64,000 bases of DNA from Pseudomonas sp. SDI (lineage in GTDB: Bacteria > Pseudomonadota > Gammaproteobacteria > Pseudomonadales > Pseudomonadaceae): contig NZ_QETK01000006.1 of assembly GCF_003105155.1 (NCBI RefSeq), positions 117,653-181,652 of the forward strand, given 5' to 3'. Under the pieces are notes generated by a model. It had not been told where the DNA came from, made no database searches, and saw nothing but the letters and a program-made list of their open reading frames with translations. This document shows positions 41,716 to 51,297 of the stretch, piece after piece (positions within the stretch are counted from its first letter, which is position 1; each line of letters starts with the position of its first letter). The position numbers were made by a program, and so were the translations under genes.

Positions 41716-42057
41716 TTAGGATTTCGGTGATTGCAGCGGGCCGTGGGCCGGCTCGGCGCTGGCCTTGAGTCCTTGCAGATCGGCGCCGCTGCGCTGGATT
41801 TTCACGCGGATCTGATCGAGGTCCTGGCGGCCGCGCTCCAGCAGGCTTTTTGTCGAACTGTGGCCGCTGATACCGCGGGCCAGGGCGATGCCACCGATCG
41901 CCACCTGGATCAGGCCGAACAGACCGCCCTTACGCAGGCCCTTGCCGATCATGAGCACGCCGGTCGCGACCGAGCCGGCACGTTCCCAGCCGTGCACGTT
42001 GTGCTCGGCGCTGTTTTGCACTGGGGCGCCTGGAATCAACGGGGTGTTCTCGCGCAT
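41716..42057 (-). CDS. Small inner-membrane protein (DUF2892 type)
   Basis: A 113-residue protein with two short hydrophobic segments (~27-60: AGSVATGVLMIGKGL and GLFGLIQVAIGGIALARGISG), typical of the DUF2892 family, and a charged helical tail. AGGAG lies before ATG 42057. Function unknown. Confidence 0.75.
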   Translation of the reverse strand: MRENTPLIPGAPVQNSAEHNVHGWERAGSVATGVLMIGKGLRKGGLFGLIQVAIGGIALARGISGHSSTKSLLERGRQDLDQIRVKIQRSGADLQGLKASAEPAHGPLQSPKS

Positions 42058-42133
42058 GCTCGTTCTCCTGTCGAAAGCAATGGTAGTCAGCAGACCGCCG
42101 CAACGGCCGCGCCGTTCCCGCGCGCGGCGGCGG

Positions 42134-42604
42134 TTACTTGAATTTTGGCCCCGAGCGGGTGTTCAGGCCCTTGGCCATGCGGTCGTAGAGCACGACGTTG
42201 ACGGTGGCGGCGAGGTTCATGCAGCCGTTGGTCGGGATGTAGATGGTTTCCTCGCACCAGGCCCGCACGTCGTCGTCCAGCGAGCCGTCTTCGGGGCCGA
42301 AAATGTAGATCGCGCGGTCCGGGTGGGTGTATTCGGGCAGCGCCCGGGCGCCGTCGACCAGTTCCACCGCCACCGGCGTGCAGCCCAGCGGGATGATCTT
42401 TTGCAGGTCGTCGATGCCGATCAGCGGGATATCGTAGTGCACGCGCTTGGTGTCGGTGACGAAGTCGCGGGCGCGCTCGTAGCGCTTGCCGGTGTAGAAC
42501 ACCGAGTTGACGCCGTAGCAACCCGCCGCGCGCATCACCGAACCGACGTTCTCCGCTGACTTGGGGTTGAACAGACCAATGCAGCTGTACCGTTTGTTCG
42601 CCAC
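42134..42604 (-). CDS. SPOUT-type RNA 2'-O-methyltransferase (TrmH family)
   Basis: A 156-residue protein with the three SPOUT motifs: 'FNPKSAENVGSVMRAAGCYG' (motif 1), 'IYIFGPEDGSLDDDV' (motif 2) and 'NLAATVNVVLYDRM' (motif 3). The knot binds SAM and methylates a ribose in tRNA or rRNA; the target is not determined. It starts at GTG 42604 after AAGGG. Short, without an N-terminal RNA-binding extension. Confidence 0.9.
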   Translation of the reverse strand: MANKRYSCIGLFNPKSAENVGSVMRAAGCYGVNSVFYTGKRYERARDFVTDTKRVHYDIPLIGIDDLQKIIPLGCTPVAVELVDGARALPEYTHPDRAIYIFGPEDGSLDDDVRAWCEETIYIPTNGCMNLAATVNVVLYDRMAKGLNTRSGPKFK

Positions 42605-42673
42605 GTGCCGGGGCCCTTCGCAAAAAAAAACGCGATTATACGGGCTTGCCGGCAGCGGTGGGGGCGTTTGCGC

Positions 42674-43045
42674 TCAGTCTTTCTTCAGTAGCCCAGCCAG
42701 CCCGGCGAACGGGTTGTGGGTGGCCTTGGCCACGCTCGGGCTGCTCAGCGAGCCTTCGCTGAAGTATTGCTGGTCGGTGTAGCGCGAGTGTTCGTTGTCG
42801 TGGCAGTACAGGCACAGCAGTTCCCAGTTGGAACCGTCCTGCGGGTTGTTGTCGTGGTTGTGATCGCGGTGGTGTACGGTCAGCTCGCTCAGGCGTTTGC
42901 CGGCGAACTCGCGGGCACAGCGCCCGCAGACGTGCGGGTACATTTTCAGGGCCTTGTCGCGATAGCCCATTTCCTTGTCGCGCTTGGCGTCGGCAAGGAT
43001 ACGGTCGAGCCGTGCGGTGGCGGAGGCGGAAGATGCCGAACTCAT
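42674..43045 (-). CDS. yajD: HNH nuclease-type protein YajD
   Basis: A 123-residue protein. A CxxC pair (CGRC), 'LTVHHRDHNHDNNPQDGSNWELLCLYCHDNEH' and the second CxxC form the HNH/zinc fold as in YajD. The role is unknown; nuclease activity is possible but the chromosomal orthologues are not tied to a mobile element. AAGG precedes ATG 43045. Confidence 0.9.
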   Translation of the reverse strand: MSSASSASATARLDRILADAKRDKEMGYRDKALKMYPHVCGRCAREFAGKRLSELTVHHRDHNHDNNPQDGSNWELLCLYCHDNEHSRYTDQQYFSEGSLSSPSVAKATHNPFAGLAGLLKKD

Positions 43046-43170
43046 GGGATTACCTTTCTTGGGCTTGTTACGGTTATGCCCTGAAGTTTAGCGCCATGCC
43101 GGGCATTTCGGACAGGCAATCGCGCCGCGCAAGGAGTAGCCTGTGGCCAGGACCCCTGAGGAGCCTGTCT

Positions 43171-43449
43171 ATGCGTGCTGTGCTAGTTGCCCTGCTGTGT
43201 GTCGCCAAACTGAGCCTGGTCGAGGCTGCCGATCTGCAGCCTCGGCCCATTGCGCCGATGCCCGGTGCACCGGGAACAGCGACGCCGACGCCATACCCGC
43301 AAGTTGCGCCGACGAGCATTCCCAAAGCTGGCGACAGCAAGCCCGGCGCGCCGTTGCTGCCGCCGATGCCGCTGCCCAACCCGCCCAAAGACCAGCCCTT
43401 GCCGGGGTTGACCCCGGACGCCAGCAAGGACAAGGCCAAAGGGCCCTAG
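43171..43449 (+). CDS. Proline-rich exported small protein
   Basis: A 92-residue protein with a signal peptide (MRAVLVALLCVAKLSLVEA) and a mature part made of Pro, Ala, Gly and Lys with repeated 'P-x-P' (PMPGAPGTATPTPYP, PLLPPMPLPNPPKDQPLPG). It is disordered and probably periplasmic. GAGGAG precedes ATG 43171. Function unknown. Confidence 0.75.
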   Translation: MRAVLVALLCVAKLSLVEAADLQPRPIAPMPGAPGTATPTPYPQVAPTSIPKAGDSKPGAPLLPPMPLPNPPKDQPLPGLTPDASKDKAKGP

Positions 43450-43614
43450 CTAGACCTGCAGCAGCAGGCGCTCGCCGTCGAGCACGGCCATCTCGCCAAA
43501 GGCGCGGCCCTTGCGCAGAATGGCGATTTCCACCTGCTGCTGGTTCGGGGCGGTCTTTTTCTTGGGATGGGCGGTGTCTGCTTTTTCGCCGGCAAGGCCG
43601 GCGATAGCGATGGA
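43450..43614 (-). pseudogene. Possible small-gene remnant without start codon
   Basis: A minus-strand frame ending at TAG (43450-43452) stays open to 43614 and reads as good protein ('KKKTAPNQQQVEIAILRKGRAFGEMAVLDGERLLLQV'). No ATG opens it. A REP unit (43587-43604) lies where a start would be expected, so the 5' end may have been replaced. GTG at QQQ-V would give only a short form. Either a decayed or an atypically started gene. Confidence 0.4.
43587..43604. repeat. Short REP-like palindrome
   Basis: CGCCGGCAAGGCCGGCGA is the common Pseudomonas 'GCCGGCAAGGCCGGC' palindrome, alone here and overlapping the 5' part of the minus-strand remnant. Confidence 0.7.
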
Positions 43615-43635
43615 TCAGACAGCAAAAATCCCGAT

Positions 43636-45687
43636 TTACACCAAACCCAGCACCTTGAATACAAAGCCGTATTCCAGCGCCACATCCTTCAAGCCCTGAT
43701 AGCGTCCGCTCATGCCGCCATGCCCGGCGCCCAGTTCGGTCTTGAGCAGCAACAGGTTGTCGTCGGTCTTGGTCACCCGTAGCTTGGCTACCCACTTCGC
43801 CGCTTCCCAGTACTGCACGCGGCTGTCGTTGTAGCCCGCCACTACCAGCAGGGCAGGGTAGGCCTGGGCCTGCACGTTCTCATACGGCGCGTAGGCCTTG
43901 ATCCGCGCGTAGACCTCCGGGTCCTCGGGGTTGCCCCACTCGTCGTATTCGGTGACGGTCAGCGGCAGCTCCGGGTCGAGCATGGTGTTGAGCACGTCGA
44001 CGAACGGCACTTCGGCAATCGCCGCCTTGAACAGCGCCGGGCGCTGGTTCAGCACCGCGCCGATCAACAGGCCGCCAGCACTGCCGCCGCTGATCACCAG
44101 TTGCTCGGCGCGGGTCACACCCTGGGCGATCAGGTGTTCGGCACAGGCGATGAAATCGCTGAAGGTGTTGCCCTTGTGCTCCTGCTTGCCGGCGCGGTAC
44201 CAGGCTTCGCCGAGTTCGCCACCGCCGCGCACATGGGCGATGGCGAAGGCCACGCCGCGCTCCAGCAGGCTCAGCCGAGCATGCGAGAACCACGGGTCGA
44301 GGCTTTCGCCGTAGGCGCCGTAGCCATACAGGTACAGTGGCACCGTCTTGCCCTGGTCTTCACGGCGCTGCACCAGGCTGATCGGCACCTGCGTGCCATC
44401 GGCGGCAGTCGCCCACAGGCGCTGGCTGACATAGGCGTCGGCATCGAACGGGCCGAGTACCGGGGTTTGCTTGAGCACCGCCTGCTCGCCACTGGCCAGG
44501 CTCAACTGGCGCACCTGTGCCGGGCGGTTCAGCGCTTCGTAGCGCAGGCGGATGCGGCCGCTGGCGAACTCCAGGCTGTCCGACACGTACAGGCTGTAGG
44601 CTGCGTCCGGCAGTTCGACGCGGTAGGCCGCCAGGCCCTGCGGGTGCACTTCGATGATTGGCAGGCCGCCTTCGCGCAGGCTCAGGGTCAGGGCCGAGGC
44701 ATTGAGGGTCACGCCTTCGAGCATCACCTGCTCGCGGTGCGGCACCAGCACTTGCCACTGTTCGCGGCTGGGTACCTGCTCGGACGGCGCGTGGTACAGG
44801 GCGAAGTTGATGCCGTCCTGGTTGCTACGGATAAACCAGCGCCACTGCCCGTCGAGCTGGCCGTGGTCGGGGAAGTATTCGTGGTCTTCAACCCGCGGTG
44901 CCAGGCAGGTGAAGGCCTGTTCGGGATGCTCGGCGTCGAGCACCCAGGCTTCGCTGGTGGTCTTGCTGTTGAGCAGCAGGATCAGCTGGCGCTCGGAGCT
45001 GGCGCGGTAACAATGCAGGAAGAAGCGTCCGTCCGGCTCTTCGAACACCTGCTCGGCACCGTCGCTGCCCAGGCGGTGACGCAGCAGCTTGTACGGGCGG
45101 TGGGTGTCGTCGAGTTCGGCGAAGAACAGCGTCTGGCTGTCGTTGGCCCAGGTCATGCTGCCGTCGCAGTCGTCGAACGGCAGCTCACTCAGCGCGCCGC
45201 TGGCCAGGTCCTTTACGTACAGGCTGTAGATCTCGTCGCCGCTGCTGTCCAGGCTGTAGGCCAGCAGCCGATGGTCGGGGCTGACGCTGAACGCGCCGAG
45301 GCTGAGGAAGCCGCCGTTGGCCAGGACGTTCGGATCGAGCAGCAGTTCCTCGTGCTGTTCATCGACCGTCGCCGAGTCGTCGGCCGGGCGCGGGCAGCGG
45401 TAGTGACGCGGGTACTCGTCACCGGCGGTGGTACGCGTGTAGTAGAGGTACGGGCCCCACGGCGAGGCCAGCGACAGGTCGGTTTCGAGGATGCGCCCCT
45501 TGATCTCTTCGAACAGTTGCTCGCGCAGTGCGGTCTGGTCGGCCAGTTGTGCTTCCTGATAGGCGTTCTCGGCCTTCAGGTAATCCAGCACCTCGGGCGC
45601 GTCGCGTTGCTGGAGCCAGGCATACGGGTCCGCCCCTTGATCCTGGCGGGCGAGCGGGGCACGGGGAGCATTGGCAGTGACGGGCAT
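43636..45687 (-). CDS. ptrB: Oligopeptidase B (prolyl oligopeptidase family, S9A)
   Basis: A 683-residue serine peptidase: N-terminal beta propeller (~1-400) and C-terminal alpha/beta hydrolase. Visible are 'GYGAYG' before the nucleophile domain, the Ser in 'SGGSAGGLLIGA', the Asp in 'GYNDSRVQYWE' and the His in 'GAGHGGMSGR'. It cleaves short peptides after basic residues in the cytosol. ATG 45687 matches the family start; an upstream in-frame ATG adds 20 unlikely residues. Confidence 0.93.
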   Translation of the reverse strand: MPVTANAPRAPLARQDQGADPYAWLQQRDAPEVLDYLKAENAYQEAQLADQTALREQLFEEIKGRILETDLSLASPWGPYLYYTRTTAGDEYPRHYRCPRPADDSATVDEQHEELLLDPNVLANGGFLSLGAFSVSPDHRLLAYSLDSSGDEIYSLYVKDLASGALSELPFDDCDGSMTWANDSQTLFFAELDDTHRPYKLLRHRLGSDGAEQVFEEPDGRFFLHCYRASSERQLILLLNSKTTSEAWVLDAEHPEQAFTCLAPRVEDHEYFPDHGQLDGQWRWFIRSNQDGINFALYHAPSEQVPSREQWQVLVPHREQVMLEGVTLNASALTLSLREGGLPIIEVHPQGLAAYRVELPDAAYSLYVSDSLEFASGRIRLRYEALNRPAQVRQLSLASGEQAVLKQTPVLGPFDADAYVSQRLWATAADGTQVPISLVQRREDQGKTVPLYLYGYGAYGESLDPWFSHARLSLLERGVAFAIAHVRGGGELGEAWYRAGKQEHKGNTFSDFIACAEHLIAQGVTRAEQLVISGGSAGGLLIGAVLNQRPALFKAAIAEVPFVDVLNTMLDPELPLTVTEYDEWGNPEDPEVYARIKAYAPYENVQAQAYPALLVVAGYNDSRVQYWEAAKWVAKLRVTKTDDNLLLLKTELGAGHGGMSGRYQGLKDVALEYGFVFKVLGLV

Positions 45688-45771
45688 GCGGGGTTCTCTT
45701 GGCTGGGGGGCGCCTGCGCGCTGAAAAGCCGTTATCATAAGCGCCAATTTGCCTAGCTTGCCACGGACACC

Positions 45772-46263
45772 ATGACCGAGAACGACTATCTGCTCGCCTG
45801 GGGCCTTTACGCCCTGGCCGCCCTGGGTTGCCTATGGGTCGGCTTTCGCCTGACCGGCTGGATGTGGCGCTGGCTGCGCGAACCGCTGCGGGTGGTGATG
45901 GCCGTACTGCTGCTGACCCCGACCATTATCGACCCGGTCAAGGACAAGTTCGCCCCGGCGGTTGCGATTACCGCCCTCGACCTGCTGTTCAAGGTTGGCA
46001 GCAATGTCTGGCGTGCCGTCTCCGACCTGGTGATGTACGGGATCATTGCCTTCGCCTTGTACGCCCTGTTCGTGCTGATCCGCTGGCCGCTGGAAACGCG
46101 TGCCCGCGAGCGCCGCGAACGGGCCGCCATGGCTGCCCAGCGCGATGCAGTCGAAGCCGTGGCCGACGAGCCGTTCGCCGCCGACAGCGGTGACCGCTAC
46201 CGCAACGATCCTCCCGATGCCCCGGCCGGCGGCAGCCGCCAGCGCCTCGAACCCCGTCTGTAA
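45772..46263 (+). CDS. Inner-membrane protein, unknown
   Basis: A 163-residue protein with three membrane helices (~8-30, ~40-56, ~85-105) and a hydrophilic C-terminal tail with Arg/Glu/Ala. It starts 25 bases outside the region antiparallel to ptrB. No family function recognised. It is followed after 27 bp by the amidotransferase gene. Confidence 0.75.
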   Translation: MTENDYLLAWGLYALAALGCLWVGFRLTGWMWRWLREPLRVVMAVLLLTPTIIDPVKDKFAPAVAITALDLLFKVGSNVWRAVSDLVMYGIIAFALYALFVLIRWPLETRARERRERAAMAAQRDAVEAVADEPFAADSGDRYRNDPPDAPAGGSRQRLEPRL

Positions 46264-46289
46264 GCAGACCCGTCAGCGAGAGAGCGACC

Positions 46290-47066
46290 ATGTGTGAATT
46301 ACTGGGCATGAGCGCCAACGTGCCGACCGACATCGTCTTCAGTTTCACTGGGCTGATGCAGCGCGGTGGCCGCACCGGCCCGCACCGCGACGGCTGGGGC
46401 ATCGGCTTCTATGAAGGGCGCGGCCTGCGCCTGTTCCAGGACCCGGCGGCCAGTTGCGAGTCGGAAGTCGCCAACCTGGTGCAGCGCTACCCGATCAAGA
46501 GCGAGGTGGTCATCGGCCATATCCGCCAGGCCAACGTCGGCAAGGTCTGCCTGAGCAATACCCACCCGTTCGTCCGCGAACTGTGGGGGCGCAACTGGTG
46601 CTTCGCGCATAACGGCCAGATGGCCGAGTTCGAGGGTTCGCGCAGCTTCTATCGGCCGGTTGGCGACACCGACAGCGAGGCGGCCTTCTGTGACCTGCTC
46701 AACCGTATTCGCGAAGCATTCCCTGAGCCGGTCGAGGTCGAGCAATTGCTCCCGGTGCTGGTTCAGGCCTGTGCCGAGTACCGCGGCAAGGGCGTGTTCA
46801 ATTGCCTGCTGAGCGATGGTGACTGGCTGTTCTGCTTCTGTTCGACCAAGCTGGTACACATTACCCGACGCGCGCCCTTCGGCCCGGCCCGGCTCAAGGA
46901 TGTCGACATGATCGTCGACTTCCAGGCCGAGACCACGCCGAACGACGTGGTCACGGTCATCGCTACCGAGGCGCTGACCGAAAACGAGATCTGGCAGCGT
47001 TACGCGCCCGGCCAATGGGGTCTGTGGCGACGTGGCGAATGTATCGCCCAGGGTCAGCAAAGCTAA
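46290..47066 (+). CDS. Class II glutamine amidotransferase
   Basis: A 258-residue protein beginning 'MCELLGMSANVP', so Cys2 is the N-terminal nucleophile. 'GWGIGFYEGRGLRLF', 'VVIGHIRQANVG', 'NTHPFVRELWGRNWCFAHNGQM' and 'GDTDSEAAFC' are the glutaminase-site motifs of the YafJ/Gat-II group. The acceptor reaction is unknown. It may form an operon with the DUF2937 gene 12 bp on. Confidence 0.9.
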   Translation: MCELLGMSANVPTDIVFSFTGLMQRGGRTGPHRDGWGIGFYEGRGLRLFQDPAASCESEVANLVQRYPIKSEVVIGHIRQANVGKVCLSNTHPFVRELWGRNWCFAHNGQMAEFEGSRSFYRPVGDTDSEAAFCDLLNRIREAFPEPVEVEQLLPVLVQACAEYRGKGVFNCLLSDGDWLFCFCSTKLVHITRRAPFGPARLKDVDMIVDFQAETTPNDVVTVIATEALTENEIWQRYAPGQWGLWRRGECIAQGQQS

Positions 47067-47077
47067 GGAACGGCGTC

Positions 47078-47599
47078 ATGTTCAGAGGTTACCTGCGGTT
47101 AGTGCTGTTCACTTTCGGCCTGCTGGTTGGGGTTCAGGTCCCGGGCCTGATCAACGCCTACAGCCAGCGCGTCGAAGCGCACCTGCTGGAATCGCGCGAA
47201 GGCCTCAAGGGCTTCACCCAGACCGCACAGCGTTTCTTCAATGGCGACCTCGACGCGCTGGTGCGGCATTACCGCGCCAGCGACGACCCGGTATTCAACA
47301 GCGACGCCAACAGTATCGAAAGCCTGCAGATCCGCAGTCGCCTGTTCGAGCGCGAGTGGGCGATCCTGCAGGGGCCGTGGCTGGCGCGTACCTGGCATGT
47401 GCTGGTGGCTGCCGACAGCAACCTGCGCGAAGAAACCCTCAACGGTTATAGCTACCAGATTCTGCTGGCGCCGGCGGCCATCGCCTGGGGGCTGGGTTGC
47501 GCGATGTTGCTGGCACTGCTGGTGGAAAGCCTGCTGGTGCTGATCGGCTGGGTGATCATGGGCGGGCGGCGCAAACCGGTGCAACCGAGCTGGCGCTGA
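47078..47599 (+). CDS. DUF2937-family membrane protein
   Basis: A 173-residue protein with an N-terminal membrane segment (~6-26), a periplasmic helical region (QRVEAHLLESREGLKGFTQTAQRFFNGD) and a C-terminal pair of hydrophobic helices, the DUF2937 layout. AAGGAA precedes ATG 47078. Function unknown. The pxp genes follow after 30 bp, so it may share their transcript. Confidence 0.82.
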   Translation: MFRGYLRLVLFTFGLLVGVQVPGLINAYSQRVEAHLLESREGLKGFTQTAQRFFNGDLDALVRHYRASDDPVFNSDANSIESLQIRSRLFEREWAILQGPWLARTWHVLVAADSNLREETLNGYSYQILLAPAAIAWGLGCAMLLALLVESLLVLIGWVIMGGRRKPVQPSWR

Positions 47600-47629
47600 T
47601 TTCGCGGAACCGCTAGAGGAGCGAACGAC

Positions 47630-48382
47630 ATGAGCCGCCTGCTGCTCAATTGCGACATGGGTGAAAGCTTCGGTAGCTGGACCATGGGTCTGGATGCCCA
47701 GGTCATGCCGTTCATCGACTGCGCCAACATCGCCTGTGGCTTCCACGCTGGCGACCCCGGCATCATGCGCCACACCGTGGCACTGGCGCTGGCCCACGGG
47801 GTGCGCATCGGCGCGCACCCGGCGTACCAGGACCTGGTCGGCTTCGGTCGGCGCTCGATGGCGTGTAGCGCCGAGGAAATCCGCGACCTGCTGCATTACC
47901 AGATCGGTGCCCTCGACGGTATCTGCCGTGCCCAGGGTGGCCGGGTGGCCTACGTTAAACCGCATGGCGCGCTGTACAACGACATGATGGCCGACTCGGA
48001 AAAACTGCGCGCAGTGCTTGGCGCGGTGGTCGAGTACGACCGGCAACTGCCCTTGATGCTGATGGCCACCGCCGACAACCGCGCGGCGCAGGCACTGGGC
48101 GACGAATTTGGGGTGACCCTGTGGTTCGAGGCATTCGCCGACCGTGCGTACGATGCGGCCGGTTGTTTGTTGTCGCGGCGGCTGCCGGGGGCGGTGCATC
48201 ACGACCCGGGGCTGATCGTCGAGCAGGCTTTGCGTCTGGCGCGCGGGGATGCGCTCACGGCCAGCGACGGCAGTGCGCTACAACTCAGCGCGCAGACCTT
48301 GTGCGTGCACGGCGACAACGACAGTTCAGTGGCGGCCGTGCGGCAGATCCGCCAGGCCCTTGATGCGCTGCTGAGCGCATGA
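47630..48382 (+). CDS. pxpA: 5-oxoprolinase subunit A (LamB/YcsF family)
   Basis: A 250-residue protein starting '[14 protein letters not shown]', with '[16 protein letters not shown]', '[15 protein letters not shown]', and '[11 protein letters not shown]', the metal- and substrate-binding motifs of PxpA. With PxpB and PxpC it opens 5-oxoproline to glutamate using ATP, removing a spontaneous metabolite. AGGAG precedes ATG 47630; ATGA overlap with pxpB. Confidence 0.93.
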   Translation: MSRLLLNCDMGESFGSWTMGLDAQVMPFIDCANIACGFHAGDPGIMRHTVALALAHGVRIGAHPAYQDLVGFGRRSMACSAEEIRDLLHYQIGALDGICRAQGGRVAYVKPHGALYNDMMADSEKLRAVLGAVVEYDRQLPLMLMATADNRAAQALGDEFGVTLWFEAFADRAYDAAGCLLSRRLPGAVHHDPGLIVEQALRLARGDALTASDGSALQLSAQTLCVHGDNDSSVAAVRQIRQALDALLSA

Positions 48383-49083
48383 AGCCGCGCATTGAGGTCG
48401 TTGCCATCGACTGCCTGATGGTGCGTCTGTTCGACACGATCGACGAAGCCAACATGCCCTGGATGCTGGCAGCCAGCCAGCGTTTGCGTGCGGCGTTTGG
48501 CCAGCAACTGATCGACCTGGTGCCGTCGTACACCACCGTGATGGTGCAGTTCGACCTGCTCGCGCTGTCGCCCGGCGAAGCGCGGGCGCGGATCGCTTCG
48601 GCGTTGACCGACCTGCAAGTGGACAGCACGGCGGCCGGGCAGCGGCATGAAATCGCGGTGTGGTACGACCCCAGCGTCGGCCCCGAACTGGCCTTGCTGG
48701 CGCAACGCAATGGCTGGACCCAGACGCAGGTCATCCGTCATCACTGCGAGCGCGACTACCAGGTGTTCGCCTTGGGCTTTGCGCCGGGGTTTGCCTTTAT
48801 GGGGCTGGTCGACGAGCGCTTGGCGATGCCGCGCCTGGCCACCCCGCGCAAGCGTGTGGCGGCGGGCAGTGTCGGGATTGCCGAGCGGCAGACGGCGGCC
48901 TATCCGGCGGCCTCGCCGGGCGGCTGGAACCTGCTCGGACGCACCCCCAGTACACTGTTCGACCGCGAGCGCGACGGCTACAGCCTGTTGCAGCCGGGCG
49001 ATCGGGTGCGTTTCGTGGCGGTCGAGCGCTCGACCTTCCTTAACCTCGGTGGCGACGACACACCGCTGGAGCTGTCGGCATGA
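48379..49083 (+). CDS. pxpB: 5-oxoprolinase subunit B (KipI-like)
   Basis: A 234-residue protein of the PxpB/KipI family: '[64 protein letters not shown]' is the typical C-terminal block. Works with PxpC as the carboxylase/hydrolase-like part of 5-oxoprolinase. Overlaps pxpA and pxpC by 4 bp. Confidence 0.93.
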   Translation: MKPRIEVVAIDCLMVRLFDTIDEANMPWMLAASQRLRAAFGQQLIDLVPSYTTVMVQFDLLALSPGEARARIASALTDLQVDSTAAGQRHEIAVWYDPSVGPELALLAQRNGWTQTQVIRHHCERDYQVFALGFAPGFAFMGLVDERLAMPRLATPRKRVAAGSVGIAERQTAAYPAASPGGWNLLGRTPSTLFDRERDGYSLLQPGDRVRFVAVERSTFLNLGGDDTPLELSA

Positions 49084-50000
49084 GCCTGCTGCACATCGAA
49101 GCGAGCACCCCGTTGTGCCAGTTGCAGGACACCGGACGCTTTGGCGTGCGGCACCTCGGAGTGACCCAGGGCGGTGCACTGGACTGGGTGTCGATGCGCT
49201 GGGCCAACTGGCTGCTGGGCAATGCGCCAGAGGCGCCGGTGGTCGAGATTACCCTGGGCGGTTTTGCCGTGGTGGCACAAGCCGATTGCGTGCTGGCGCT
49301 GGCCGGGGCCGATTTGCAGGCCAGCGTGGAAGGTCAGCCGCTCAAGCCCTGGCGCAGTTTTGTGCTGGGCAAGGGCCAGCGCCTGCAGTTCGACCAGCCG
49401 CTGCAGGGCGCGCGGGCCTACCTGGCGGCGCCGGGAGGCTTCGATGCACCACGGGTGCTGGGCAGTTGCGCCAGTGTGCTGCGCGAGGCGCTGGGTGGCC
49501 TGGACGGGCAGGGCACGGCCTTGGCCAAGGGCCACCGCCTGAGTTTTGCGGGGCAGGCGCAGGCGGGGCGGGAAGTACCGCAGGCGTTGCGGCCGTTGCT
49601 GAACGGCGCCGTGACGCTGGATCTGATTGTCGGCGCGCAGATTGGCGAGTTTGCCGGGCTGAGCCTGTTCGAGGCGTTCAACCGCGACTGGACGCTGGAC
49701 AGCCGTGGCGACCGCATGGGCATTCGCCTGCTGGGGCCGGCGTTGCAGTATCAGGGCCGGCCGATGATTTCCGAGGGAATCCCGCTGGGCGCGGTGCAGG
49801 TGCCGCCGGATGGGCAGCCGATTGTGCTGCTCAATGATCGACAGACCATTGGCGGCTATCCACGCCTGGGTGCCTTGACCCCGCTGGCACTGGCGCGCTT
49901 GGCGCAGTGCCTGCCGGGTACGCAGGTGCGCTTCCGGGCGGTGGTGCAGGAATTGGCCGGGGAAGAGCTGCGCGGGTATTTGCAGCGGTTTGCTCGCTAG
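49080..50000 (+). CDS. pxpC: 5-oxoprolinase subunit C (KipA-like)
   Basis: A 306-residue protein of the biotin-dependent-carboxyltransferase-like PxpC family: 'LCQLQDTGRFGVRHLGVTQGGALDWVSMRWANWLLGN', 'AYLAAPGGFD', 'GRPMISEGIPLGAVQVPPDGQPIVLLNDRQTIGGYP' and 'LARLAQCLPG' are typical. It is the last gene of the pxpABC operon and is followed by a REP pair. Confidence 0.93.
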   Translation: MSLLHIEASTPLCQLQDTGRFGVRHLGVTQGGALDWVSMRWANWLLGNAPEAPVVEITLGGFAVVAQADCVLALAGADLQASVEGQPLKPWRSFVLGKGQRLQFDQPLQGARAYLAAPGGFDAPRVLGSCASVLREALGGLDGQGTALAKGHRLSFAGQAQAGREVPQALRPLLNGAVTLDLIVGAQIGEFAGLSLFEAFNRDWTLDSRGDRMGIRLLGPALQYQGRPMISEGIPLGAVQVPPDGQPIVLLNDRQTIGGYPRLGALTPLALARLAQCLPGTQVRFRAVVQELAGEELRGYLQRFAR

Positions 50001-50010
50001 ACGATCAAAA

Positions 50011-50080
50011 GCATCGCGGGGCAAGCCCGCTCCCACAGGGCTAGTGGTGCCCTTGTGGGAGCGGGCTCGTCCCGCGATGG
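50011..50080. repeat. REP-type palindromic pair
   Basis: GCATCGCGGGGCAAGCCCGCTCCCACA is mirrored by TGTGGGAGCGGGCTCGTCCCGCGATGG. It lies between two convergent genes, the preferred place for these repeats. Confidence 0.85.
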
Positions 50081-50099
50081 GCCGCAAAGCGGCCCCGTT

Positions 50100-51278
50100 T
50101 CACTTGGAAAGAAACCGCATCCCTTCCTCAAGCCCGCGCAAGGTCAGCGGGAACATCCGGTCTTCCACCAGCTCGCGCACGATATTGGTCGATGCCGTGT
50201 AGCCCCAGGTGTCCTTCGGGTACGGGTTGATCCAGATAAGCTTCTTGTACTTCTCCATGAAGCGCTGCATCCACACATACCCGGCTTCTTCGTTCCAGTG
50301 CTCGACACTGCCACCCGGCTGGGTGATCTCGTACGGCGCCATCGCCGCATCGCCGACGAACACCACCTTGTAGTCCGCGCCGTACTTGTGCAAAAGGTCC
50401 ATGGTCGAGGTTCGCTCGGACGTGCGGCGCAGGTTGTTCTTCCATACCGATTCATACACGAAATTGTGGAAGTAGTAGTACTCCAGGTGCTTGAACTCGG
50501 TCTTGCACGCGGAGAACAGCTCCTCGCAGGTCTTCACGTGCGCATCCATCGAGCCGCCGATATCGAACAGCAACAGCAGTTTCACGCTGTTGCGCCGTTC
50601 CGGGCGCATCTGGATGTTGAGCAGGCCGGCATCGCGCGCGGTATGGTCGATGGTGCCGTCGATATCCAGCTCGTCCGCCGCACCCTGGCGGGCGAACTTA
50701 CGCAACCGGCGCAGGGCCAGCTTGATGTTGCGCGTGCCCAGCTCGACCTGATCGTCGAGGTTCTTGTACTCGCGCTGGTCCCAGACCTTCACCGCCTTGC
50801 CCTGGCGCTTGCCGGCATCGCCGAGGCGAATGCCCTCCGGGTTGAAGCCGCCCGAGCCGAACGGACTGGTGCCACCGGTGCCGATCCACTTGTTGCCGCC
50901 GGCGTGGCGTTCTTTCTGTTCTGCCAGGCGCTGCTTGAACGCCTCGATGAGCTGGTCCAGGCCGCCCAGGGACTGGATCTGCGCGCGCTCCTCGTCGGTC
51001 AGCGAACGCTCGAACTCCTTGCGCAGCCAATCCTCGGGGATCAGCGCTTCCAGGTGCCGGTCAAGGTTTTCCAGGCCTTTGAAATAGGCAGAGAAGGCCC
51101 GGTCGAACTTGTCGAAATGCCGTTCGTCCTTGACCAGGATCGCCCGCGCCAAGTAGTAGAACTCGTCCATGTCGGCAAAGGTCACTCGCTGCTTCAGTGC
51201 ATTGAGCAGGTCGAGCAGTTCGCGCACCGACACCGGCACCTTGGCCGCGCGCATTTCGTTGAACAGGTTGAGCAGCAT
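50100..51278 (-). CDS. VWA-domain (CoxE-like) protein
   Basis: A 392-residue protein. The N-terminal two thirds are helical and charged; the VWA fold begins at ~235 with 'LLLFDIGGSMDAHV', a CoxE-style MIDAS in which the first Ser of DxSxS is Gly. It usually works with the MoxR ATPase encoded directly upstream (gap 19 bp) to insert cofactors or remodel a target protein. The target is unknown. Confidence 0.88.
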   Translation of the reverse strand: MLLNLFNEMRAAKVPVSVRELLDLLNALKQRVTFADMDEFYYLARAILVKDERHFDKFDRAFSAYFKGLENLDRHLEALIPEDWLRKEFERSLTDEERAQIQSLGGLDQLIEAFKQRLAEQKERHAGGNKWIGTGGTSPFGSGGFNPEGIRLGDAGKRQGKAVKVWDQREYKNLDDQVELGTRNIKLALRRLRKFARQGAADELDIDGTIDHTARDAGLLNIQMRPERRNSVKLLLLFDIGGSMDAHVKTCEELFSACKTEFKHLEYYYFHNFVYESVWKNNLRRTSERTSTMDLLHKYGADYKVVFVGDAAMAPYEITQPGGSVEHWNEEAGYVWMQRFMEKYKKLIWINPYPKDTWGYTASTNIVRELVEDRMFPLTLRGLEEGMRFLSK

Positions 51279-51297
51279 GGCAATTGCCCCCGGTGGT

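Noticed and set aside
44101..45756. 551-residue plus-strand open frame
   Set aside because: Antisense to oligopeptidase B, which has clear catalytic motifs.
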